64,000 nucleotides of DNA from Nectonema munidae. Taxonomy: Eukaryota; Nematomorpha; Nectonematoida; Nectonematidae. Location: the NCBI GenBank assembly GCA_030549495.1, contig JAUIRK010000627.1:62001-126000 (forward strand), written 5' to 3'. The notes below the pieces were generated by a model that ran no database searches, was not told the origin of the DNA, and saw only the letters and a list, made by a program, of their open reading frames with translations. The position numbers and the translations under genes are program-made. Below, piece by piece: positions 50,100-59,900 of this stretch (the stretch's first letter is position 1; every line of letters starts with the position of its first letter).

Positions 50100-50880
50100 G
50101 ATTAAATCGCTTTACGATGATGAAAAATCTTTGAACCAAAGCTTTTACTAGTTTGCTCTTTATTATCAGCCCCTTAGTAGAATTTGATTGCATCTAGATA
50201 ACCGGCAGACGTTGACAAAACCCCGTTTTTAAAACTAAACCTGATAGGTTTTCTGCGTATAAACTTCTTACAAGAATTTTTATCATAAAACGACACCATC
50301 TGCTCGTCTATACACAATTCTTTTCAAACGCTCCAATATACGTCAATACGTTGTTTGTATGATTATTATATAAAGGTGCAATTTTTGCGGCTTTAATTCC
50401 AGTAACAATATTGTTATCTGTGAGGTGTAGGTATTTTTGATTGCTTCGAAGCGGTTTCTTGTCATAGAATTTGAAAGAAGCGGTATTTCAAGGTCCACTT
50501 TTTTTCACCAAAGCATAGGTTGACGAGGAAGATGATAGATACCGAGAAAGCATAACTACCCCAATAAAATACGTGCAATTTCTCACTAGGTATATCACAT
50601 TTTGGGTTATTAATTTGAAAAGCATATCTCTTTATAACGCTCATGATATGATCATCATAAAAAGTTGCAAAATAGCAATAGGATCTTTATCAACGAATTC
50701 AAAAAACTTTCTTCAAAATTAAATGAGACCTTTTGATTTGAAATAAAAGATGTGTCAGATGACTCGGCCACCTTGGATATTTTTTTATTAAAGAACACAT
50801 ATGGTAAGTCACTATTCTTTACCGATTTGCAGGCAGTTTTTGCTTTATTGCCAAGTTTTGTTCTTGATTTATCAGTCACA
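50100..50880 (-). pseudogene. piggyBac-type transposase, decayed
   Basis: Minus strand, N- to C-terminal: MSVIKRYAFQINNPKCDIPS EKLHVF (50644 on), FIGVVMLSRYLSSSSSTYAL, SGPWNTASFKFYDKK, KYLHLTDNNIVTG, TDEQMV-like DEQMVSFYDKN, then KFIRRKPIRFSFKNGVLSTS AGYLDAIKFY. This order (FIGVxxLxGY..., RNRFxxI..YLHLxDN, DExMxxFKG, PKKPxKWGFKxxxL..xGY) is the DDE_Tnp_1_7 piggyBac domain. At least three frame changes; clearly inactive. TTAA-flanked MITEs lie 0.5-0.9 kb away. Confidence 0.8.
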
Positions 50881-50966
50881 TTATAGTCTCAACAATCAGG
50901 AGACATTATAACTAAACCCAAAACATCATGAGACTCCATTGAGTAATTCCTCAACATTGTCTAGAA

Positions 50967-51248
50967 CAGAGGTCCACAAAGTGGTTGATTATTACAAAGA
51001 TTGAAAGAGGGTCGATTATATTATCGAGAATCAATTAAATTTCTAGGCATGAAAAAATTGAGATAGCCATGAAAGTTATCCATCAAAGAATAAAATATTA
51101 TTTTAAAGGTAAATTTTCATATATTATTATTACTCATCATTAGAAATGCAAAAATTGATTTCTTATTTTATTAAAGTTGTCTGGGGGTCGAGGAGAAAGC
51201 AAATAATCTATGAAGGAGTCAACGGTTTTAAAAGTTTGACGACCCCTG
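50967..51248. mobile_element. hAT MITE, 282 bp
   Basis: The left end CAGAGGTCCACAAAGTGG and the right end, minus strand CAGGGGTCGTCAAACTTTTA, are hAT-type ('CAGGGGTCGGCAA'). CTAGA occurs just outside both ends, part of the usual hAT target consensus. The right ~85 bp recur inverted at 54044-54126. Confidence 0.7.
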
Positions 51249-51835
51249 CTAGACCCTGATCCAGCAAAAATGAAGATGGCGTTTAAAACAGTTATTCATT
51301 GAAGCGAAAACTTTTCATGTTTTTCTGCATTTGCATTAATAGAACTCAGCAGTCGTTTGCGATAAAAACTCTTAAATGTTAGGATTAGCCTTTGATCAAG
51401 GGGATGTAAAACTGAAGTACTATATTAGTGGCAAGGAACACGACTGTTACATTTTATGTTCTGGCATCTTTAGGATGGCCAGGAGCATTAGATACAAACA
51501 ATAAAAACATGATGCTTCTGGTTTTGCATGCACTTATCAAAATCCAATAACCATTCACGATAAAGTTCGCAACCATACATGCTTTTTATTAGATTTCCAT
51601 AAAACTGGTAGTGCTTTAAGGGTAACATTTTTGAAACAGCGTGGTTTTTCAAATTTCCCAATAACGAGCGTTCGTTCAAATTCTCTGTCCATGTTGCAGC
51701 AAAGAACAACCGTTTCCTTTGATTTTATTAACAATTTTACATTTTTAGCCACGAAAATGAAGCGTCCTATGAGGAAGCTGACGAAATTCATATTATAGAT
51801 GCCACACACTAAGTTTTTAATCCTTGGACACAAAA
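51249..51835 (-). pseudogene. Tigger/pogo-type DDE transposase fragment
   Basis: Minus strand: VVLCCNMDREFERTLVIGKF EKPRCFKN, then LKALPVLWKSNKKHVWLRTL, YREWLLDFDKCMQNQKH, LLFVSNAPGHPKDA, and NVTVVFLATNIVLQF. It parallels 'LLLCANxxGxxKxKPLVIGKxxNPRxFK...LPVxYxxNKxAWM...FxxWLxxxDxxM...LLxVDNAPxHP...NVxxVFLPPNTTSLLQP'; the catalytic Asp of the DNAP motif is Ser. Frames shift between blocks. Confidence 0.75.
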
Positions 51836-52084
51836 TCTTAATCTTTATTCAAGAATGATTTTTCTTTTAATTTTTTTTTGAAATTAAGAGAAAACTGCAT
51901 ATCTTTATACAGTCTTAAAATATGTATTTGTTTATTATCACTGTCTTCCCATTTGGCAATTTAAACTCCAAAAAATAGTTAATTGTTATTTAATTAATGG
52001 CAATTAAAACACAATAGTATATTTGATCAAAAATGTTGTGCAACATCATCCTTTCAAAACATTTTTGTCACCACTTAGTTCACC

Positions 52085-52500
52085 CTTAAAATTTTATCAG
52101 TTTAACCCTATTAGTGCCCCCCCCCCCTTCACTAAAAAATTAATTGTAGAAAATTGGCTAAATCATATCCCTTCAAATTTGGTGACTTTTCCTAAAATCG
52201 CTAGCTGCATCTTTTGAAACCATTTTCATGGTAGTTGAATGACCCCTTCATGTTCAAAACTGTCAATCAAAATCAAAAATTAAAATTTTTCAGCAAAATT
52301 TTGACATTATCTGTACTTAACCTTATAACTTAGGATATATATTATATAATACCATGAAAATTTATAATTATATACAGTTTGGAACGCATAACACTTTATA
52401 TATTTAATTTTTTCAATAATCATGGCTACTTTTTAGAAAATGTCAATCAAAATTTTGATTGATAAAAAATATATCTAATAAAATATACCTTCAAATTTTA
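52085..52500. repeat. Shared flank of the tandem-repeat composite, inverted copy
   Basis: TTTAACCCTATTAGTGCC with a C run, GCTAGCTGCATCTTTTGAAA CCATTTTCATGG, CTGTCAATCAAAATC and the palindrome CAATCAAAATTTTGATTG (about 52443-52460) occur in mirror order to 6620-6985. Confidence 0.75.
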
Positions 52501-53545
52501 CATAAAATATATGTTTTTATACTAAATCGGTGATGCTGTTTTCATTTCTGGACTCATTTTTTACATTTAGGATTTGAAAATACCTATAAGTATTAATCAA
52601 ATTTGCGGTTTACTTCTGAAAATTGTCTCCAAAAACATTCCTTCACATTTTACATAAAATATATGTTATACTAAATCGGCCATGCTGGTTTCATTTTTGG
52701 ACTAATTTTTTACGTTTAGGATCTGGAAATACCTAAGTGTTAATCAAATTTGCGGTTTACTTCTAAAAATTATCTCCAAAAACATTCATTCAAATTTTAC
52801 AATGAAATATATGTGTTATGCTAAATCGGCCATGCTGGTTTCATTTCTGGACTCATTTTTTACGTTTAGAATGTGAAAATACCTATAAGTGTCAATCAAA
52901 TTTGCGGTTTACTTCTAAAAATTGTCTCCAAAAACATTCATTCAAATTTTACAATGAAATATATGTTTTATACCAAATCAACCATGCTGTTTTCATTTCT
53001 GAACTCATTTTTCACATTTAGAGATTTTAAAATATCAGTCAAAATTTGCGGTTTACTTCTAAAAGCTATCTCCAAAAATATTTTCTCAATTTTACATGAA
53101 ATATTTGTTTTTATACCAAATCGATCATGCTGTTTTCATTTTTGAAATCATTTTTTACATTTAGGATTTGAAAATACCTATAAGTATTAATCAAATTTGC
53201 GGTTTACTTTTGAAAATTGTCTCCAAAAATATTCTCTTGAAATATATTTTTTTATACCAAATCAAAATCACTCATTTTTTACATTTAGCATTGAAAATAC
53301 CTATAAGTGTTAATCAAATTTGCGGTTTACTTTTAAAAATTGTCACTAAAAACATTCATTCAAATTTTACAATTAAATATATGTTTTTATACCAAATCAA
53401 CCATGCTAGTTTCATTTATGGACTCAATTTTTGCAGTTTGAATTTGAAAATACATATAAGTATCAATTAAATGTGCGTTTAGTTCTAAAATTTGTTTTTA
53501 TAGCAAATAGATCATGATGATTTCATTTCTGAACACAGTTTTCGC
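52500..53545. repeat. Tandem-repeat array, ~150-bp unit, about 7 copies (inverted relative to 5.4-6.6 kb)
   Basis: The anchor GATTTGAAAATACCTATAAG recurs near 52572, 52722, 52868, 53020, 53163, 53286 and 53440 (spacing 123-154 bp). Each unit carries AAATTTGCGGTTTACTTCT and AAAAACATTCATTCAAATTT TACA. It is the reverse complement of the unit at 5400-6620, moderately diverged. ORFs here, with repeated QICGLLLKIVSKNI, are artefacts of the array. Confidence 0.88.
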
Positions 53546-53563
53546 ATTTAGAGGTTTTACTGC

Positions 53564-53893
53564 TAGAGATGTATCGGAGATCCGCATCCACAGGAGCGGA
53601 TCATCGGCAAAATTTTTTACATCCTTATCCGAAATAACATCCGCTTGGGCAATTTTCAAACCTTTTCATTTTTTCTATATACTGCAATTTTTACTTTATC
53701 GAACATTTTTATGGTAACACACATACATTGACATCTCTCTAAATTTTTAAGTATACAACTTGTGTTTGCTTAGAATAACAATTATGATATTCGCATCAGA
53801 TAAAAAAAATTAATTCTGACCGTTAGGATGTCAAATTTGATATCCTCATTCGCATCCGCGGATTCAAAAAATTTGGCATCCGATACATCTCTT
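53564..53893. mobile_element. hAT MITE, ~330 bp, second copy of the TAGAGATG family
   Basis: Starts TAGAGATGTATCGGAGATCC and ends GGCATCCGATACATCTCTTA, with inner CCGCATCC / GCGGAT words and segments shared, in inverted order, with 29396-29705. It is inserted at the end of the tandem array. Target duplication not clear. Confidence 0.75.
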
Positions 53894-54043
53894 ATACAAC
53901 CATGAAAAAGTCGTGTTTCCATTTGGGAACAATAGCGTTAAATGGATGTGATACTATTTTCACGATTGAAAATTTGTTATTGGACATTTCAATTAGACGT
54001 TTCATGTTTTTCTACATTTGCATTAATAGAACTTCAGAATTAG

Positions 54044-54126
54044 CAGGGGTCGTCAAACTTTTAAAACCGTTGACTCCATAGATTATTTGCTTTCTCCTCG
54101 ACCCCCAGACAACTTTAATAATATAT
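54044..54126. repeat. Fragment of hAT MITE (inverted copy of 50967-51248 end)
   Basis: CAGGGGTCGTCAAACTTTTA AAACCGTTGACTCC through GACCCCCAGACAACTTTAAT A matches the minus strand of 51248-51165 nearly perfectly; the rest is absent. A 35-bp Tigger-like scrap shared with 51315-51349 lies just left (about 53998-54033). Confidence 0.7.
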
Positions 54127-54735
54127 CTTGTTTAACCCTTTAAGCCTACGGTTTCAAAAACTAACCGTCTGTTGAGTTTAAATAACTCCTTTATAGGGAC
54201 AGACAATTCGTCTAATAATTTCTCCCACAAGAGTTTCAGGTTAAATTTCAAAAAAAGAAATATCCGCGTCTACTAACAACTACGCATCTCTACATTCTAG
54301 GCATAAAAATGTTTTTTACAAGTAGCTGTGTTTGCCAATTTGGTTAGAAAAAGAAAAGTTTTTGTGCGGAGAAAAATAGAAGTAAAAAAAGAATTGGGAT
54401 ATCAAAATATTCTTTTTTATTCTTCATCATAAAAATATAAATAATAGAATTAAATGCAGACAAAATAATATTAAAAAGTAATGAGAAAAAAATGCTTTAA
54501 AATATTTATATAAACACAACGTGAGTTCATTTGTTAATGAGTTTAGACGCTCTTATAAGAATGTTGATAGGGATATGATAAAAATTTATGATAATTTAAA
54601 ACAACAATACATTTCAATATAAAAATTCCATACACATCGAAAAGTAAAAAAATAGTATGAACTTATAAAAATATATCCAATATAAAAGCTAAAAAGTATT
54701 TGTAAAAGGGAGGAGGGTGTTAATTTGTTTTTAAT
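54127..54735. other. AT-rich 3' flank of the PTP gene
   Basis: Contains the probable 3' UTR (minus strand). A TTTAACCCTTTAAGCC word near 54130 resembles TTAA-MITE ends. Nothing else recognised. Confidence 0.35.
54416..54421 (-). terminator. Possible poly(A) signal of the PTP gene
   Basis: On the minus strand AATAAA falls about 315 bp past the stop codon, in an A/T-rich 3' trailer. It is the nearest canonical hexamer I noticed; support is positional only. Confidence 0.3.
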
Positions 54736-56993
54736 TTATGAAAGCTCTTCAGAACTGACGAGTGCAGAATCTCGCAGAGTTTCTTCATTCGCGGATGCGC
54801 CAAGCATGGCGGAACTATTTTGTTGAACTGGAAGTAAATCTGGATTAACCTTTTGACTGAGGGCAATGAAAGCGTTAAAAGCGTCGTAGAGAAATGTGAA
54901 GTGATGAAGGCACTGGAATACGTGTGGGCGTTTACGATTGTAGATATAGGCTAATTGGAAGATGTCGAAAGAAGATTCGTTAATCAATTGCAAGTAGCTG
55001 GAAACGAGGATGGACAAAGCACTCGCTTTTTCTCCACCATACCTATCAATTAAGACTACGGGTGATGAGTTTTCTTCTTTGCAGAGAGATGCCGTACATT
55101 TGATAATGTCAACAATACTTGAAGATATTTTCTTATTTTGGTGAAAGGTGTCATGCTGCGAAAGGGGAGAAGAAGGAGGTATGTTGTCGTAGCAGTGCTG
55201 CGATTCTGGAACTTGGTACGCCAGGATATCAGCCGACCAAATATACATGTTACAGGATAATTGATAATCTTCGGACTCGGACTCTAGCAAAAATTCGATT
55301 TTCTTAAACAAATTGTTCGAGTTGTTATTTTCTGAAGACAAAGAAGTGACGTTGAGGGCAGTTATTTTGATACCATCGTAAAGCAGAGATGCTTTAAGCG
55401 CAGGCCAGAAGGGTAAAAAACTCTCTTTAATGCTTATGTAAACATAATGCGGAGAGTCGGTTCGATGCTCAGCGCTAAGCGAAACATCATCGTGCTTGAT
55501 AGATGTGAGTAAAACAATATTGGCAACGTTATTCTCCCAAATCATCTGCCAGAAAGCTCTCATTGTGTCCTGAGTGGGATGCTGTGTAACGATGAAGTCT
55601 TTTTGCGAGTAAAGTCCGTTAAGGTAGGAAGCGTTGATGTAGTCAGAGCCATCGACAACAGGCTTCGGTGTGAGGCAAACACGCCACTGCGTTGCGGGAA
55701 GCACATTTGAATTTCTGTTCTTACTACAATTGGACAACTTATTTGCTTGAAACAAATCGGACTGATTGGACAAATTGGTCATTGAAATCAGCATGAATTG
55801 CGTTTTGATATCGCGAAAGGAAGAATGCTTGGAAATGATGCGTGGATCATGATGGTTATCACAATCGTCATCATCATCAAGATTGTTGGAATCAAGGAAG
55901 GCACTCATCTGGGATGCGCTCATTTCAGTTATGCCACAATCAATGAACTGATCAATGGCGTCATGAATGAAAACGTACTGTTCCTCCGTCTGAACTAAAT
56001 AATTCCTTTGTTGTCTAATATGCTTGATATAATTGAAGACATCTACATCTCCTTGCAACAAAATTCTCTGGATCATGGAGTCAATCACACAATACGTTCC
56101 AGTTCGACCCACTCCAGCACTACAATGAACCACAATGGGACCGGGTTCTTTCCATGCGTTATGATCGCCATTAAACAAGCCTTTGCTCCTGTCTGATAGC
56201 GTTGATTCACTCCCTAACTCATCATACAAATATTCTTTAGCGCGGAAAGTTGAATTTCGAATGAACGTTAGGACTGGCAGAGCGAAGCAAGGAGCACCGT
56301 GATCAGGCCACTCTGTGTAATGGTACTGGTACATGATTCTAGGCTGTTCGTGAAATGAACAGGAGATGTTGTTGTTGCTCCCACTCCCATCGCGCGCTTT
56401 CTCCATACCAGACTTAACCTGTGAATCTGATGACGCGCAAGAATCCTCCAACTTCCGGCTCAGAGAAAAAATGCGTAGCGTGTAGTACGCTTTTTTGTGA
56501 GAGGAAAGGTGTGTGACCCGCATTCCATGCGCATAACTCTCCTCCTCACCCCTTCGCAGTGGCCAGTAGCAGTTGCACTTCACCTTACCCTTTTCAACGA
56601 TGTTAGTTATCATGACGATGGTGTTGGTTCTCTGCTCCCAAACCATGAGCCAGAAGTCGCCGATCGTTTCGAGGGTGGGGCCTTGACTGCCTATGTACGC
56701 TTTTGGTTTGCAGTAGCCGTCTATGAAATTTGCGTTGATGTAGTCGGTGCATTCGGAGCCGGGCGAAAACAACTTGACACGGCTCTTCTCATACGCTGAG
56801 ATATTTGAGTAGCGGTTCTTGCACTTGTTTTCGGGCAGGTACGAGCTTTTCGCAAGCGAGGGCTCCGGGGGATAGTGGATATTTATCGCAGAAAACTGCT
56901 CTGCAAATCCTTGATCAGAGTTGGCGTGTAGATCATACACAAAACTCTTCCAGTCTGAAATGTGGACAGGCAGGCAGTAGGACTGAGAAAGGT
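54736..56993 (-). CDS. Ptp99A: PTP exon with both phosphatase domains (D1 active, D2 inactive)
   Basis: An uninterrupted ~750-codon exon. The acceptor AG lies at 56995-56994 and the frame opens DLSQSYCLPVHISDWKSFVY. Counting from the Val codon at 56940 as residue 1: D1 has KNRYSNI (41-47), DYINANFIDGY (66-76), WPD (211-213), the P-loop HCSAGVGRTG with nucleophile Cys273, and the Q-loop QTEEQ (317-321). Two non-conserved inserts, about 163-200 and 230-265, lengthen D1. An acidic linker (about 354-359) leads to D2: KNRNSNVLP, DYINASYLNG, QHPTQDTMRAFWQMIWE. In D2 the P-loop is IDRYGGEKAS (Asp632 where Cys belongs) and no WPD loop is present, so D2 is a pseudophosphatase. The stop is at 54736-54738. 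Confidence 0.96.
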
Positions 56994-59900
56994 CTACAAC
57001 ATGGCAAAATAGATTAGAATAAACTTTTGGTATTAACAGAAGACGAAAAAACCGGTAAACATGATTTGTGAGGCTTTCATTTTGCTTTGCGCATATGAAG
57101 TTGGATTTTTCGATATGGCATTTGATTTGGCACAGCTCTTTTTAGGGATTGAGTTGAGGGAGTAGCGCATTTGATTGAAGTTGTTTCTGAAATGCGTCTT
57201 CACTGCTGCGTGGTGTTGTTCGTAAATGCTGCTGGAGCCGTGCACACTTGACGTAGTGTTGTAATTGTTGCACGGCAAAAATGAGTACCTATTCAGAAAA
57301 TGGTTCCTAGACCAAAAAAATTTTGTTACTTTATCTTCATATTTTTTATATGTACAATATCAGCAGTTCTAAAAATTGAAAATTGTATAGAAAATAATGT
57401 CTAATGCATTTTATTTACTAATTCTCTAGGTCTAGAGACGAATCATTTACATTTAGCTTAGTAAACGTACAAAGCATCATTGTCCTTCTTTCTAACATTA
57501 TAATATCCAATCTATAGCACCATGAAACAAGATAGAGTAGAACGTTGGTTATATGTACTTTGAAGTATCCTAACTTAACATATGTCAAATTTTTTTATTT
57601 ATTAAATGTGCCTTGAAAATTTAGTATCTTAAATTTGAAAATAATTGGTAAAATTTTGCACGTTTTTAAAACAAGTTTACAATTTTATTTTGTGAGTAAA
57701 CTAAGACCTAATGTTCAAGATATCTGTCTCCCTTCACGTTCACATACTCGTAGTTCCCCTGTATTCCACTAATACGTACACAAAAAGGCGCAGCGCGTCA
57801 TTTCTATTAGAAGAGGATCTGGCTTCGAATGTTTTAATAGGAAAACATTTTGCTGTTAAGTTATAGCAAAAATATCCAGAAAAGTACATTTTATTCACTT
57901 ATTACTTTAAATTAAGTGTTTTCATTTTTTGAACTTGTAAAGATTTTGCGAGGATAATAAAAACTAATCCACCTTCTATGACGAACCCAGGGTGCATATA
58001 TATTATTTCATTTTTCCTAACTCTCCTAGACAAACTGAAGTTGACAACGTTCCTTTTGATAATCTCTAAGTGCATTAAATCAAGACTCAGAAGAAAGAAT
58101 GAGGAAATCCTAAGATTAATAAGTTGGACATTATTTCCAGAATTACATCTTTTTACTACCTCTCAAATACAACCACTTTGCTGATTCTCTTACTTCTATC
58201 GGCCATGATTACAATGCGACAAATATTGACAAATCAAATAAGCAATAATACGTGATCCTCACTTTCAAATCTTTACGCTTGATAATAATGAAAACATTGT
58301 TATTTTGAAGGAGGAAGACTAAGCATTAAAATGAGATTCTCTACTTAGTATTTTGGTAAATTAACTGATGCCAGAACTCTACAAATTATACACATTTTCT
58401 GTCAAGTTAAATGAATGGTTTAAGCAATATCTCATTTGTAAACAGGTTCAAGAAGAGCCATTCTTTTCTGATATTCGCATTCCAATCCTTTATGAATGAC
58501 CTAATGCACAAAAGAAGAATATTTTATTGCGACCTATTCTAAGTATGCAAAACACAATTATCCAGTTGTTTACGAAGAATTTTTAGAAGCATTGAATAGA
58601 TACTATAGCGAAAAACGTGCCAAAAATTCAATGCAATCATCGTAATACATTTTTTGGATCTTTTAACATTGTAAGTCTCTTTACTAATATCTCTTGTTGA
58701 AATAAGTGAAAATATTTTTAGAAAGCTTTTATCCTTTGCTAGTAGAGGTGTTGAATTTATCAAAAAAATGATGTAGTAGCCATGGGCTATCTATCCTTTA
58801 AGCCCTATCTTGGCCAACATTTTGTAGGATTTTATAAAGAAAGGTTGTAGAAGAATATGGTAGCAAAGTAAGATAATATAGTTATATTGATGGCATTAAT
58901 CATCTACGACTCCAAAAACACTTTTAAAATTCTTCCTCTTAAAGTCTAATTGAAGACTGTATTCCAATCAATTGATGTTACAATAAAAAGTTCTAGAACT
59001 CAAGCCATAACAACAGTTTATCCTAAATCATCCTTAACTAGGAATTTACTTAGCTTAAATGTCTTCATTTGGTTCTGCACACAAAATAAATTTGATAACG
59101 TGTCTGTATTTCAGAGCCTTTAAAATTAGTTATAATGGTTTGTTCTCAAGAGTAACTTGAAAATGTGCATAGAATACTTCTCGCTAATGGATACCCTCCA
59201 TCTCTTACTAATCTACTAAAAATTGAAAATCTTCTATCTATGATTTCTTCATGACTCCGACTTACAAAGGTGAATGTAATTTTGACATGGTTCAGAACAA
59301 ATTGGAAGTTAATTGCATCTTCCTGGACAAGTATTGAATTTAAACGACACCAACACCGATTTATCCATTTGTCAAAAAAGACTCAAGCATCTTTGTAACA
59401 AGATTGTTTGTTGTTTTCGTTGTACTTTTGTCTTCAAGTACAATGCCCAGACGAGTATAAATTTTGAAGCAATGATTGATGAGCATGTAACAAAAATTAT
59501 TGATTCTAATATCACTCTTACTAATAAATCTAGACTCATTTCAATAGTAGGCAAAGGAACTATTTTAATAAAAATATCTGCTTCGAAAAACGACAACCTT
59601 GATCAGTTAAAAAGCTGTCCTTTTTAAATTATTTTAACGTATATGAAGTTCTTTACTTCAAGCTATTCAAAGGAGTTTTTATATACACCATAAAGATTTT
59701 TATCCATACCTATTATTATATATATATATATCAGTTTATTCTTTTTTATTTTATTTATATTTCCAACTTTTCGCATCCAATCTTCTCAATGTGATAATAT
59801 TTTATTCGTGAATGTAGATTTCACTACGTAACCAACTGAGGGACGTAGTGTGAAAGCGCTTTTGCTATTTCTAAAAGCCTTTACACGTATCTCCCTTTTC

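Noticed and set aside
52818-53470. Several overlapping 67-100-codon ORFs with repeated QICGLLLKIVSKNI
   Set aside because: They arise from translating the ~150-bp tandem array; the peptide repeat follows the DNA period and frames switch with indels. The ORF at 5867-6091 is the same effect.
55119-57017. Plus-strand ORFs within 55119-57017
   Set aside because: Antisense shadows of the large PTP exon.
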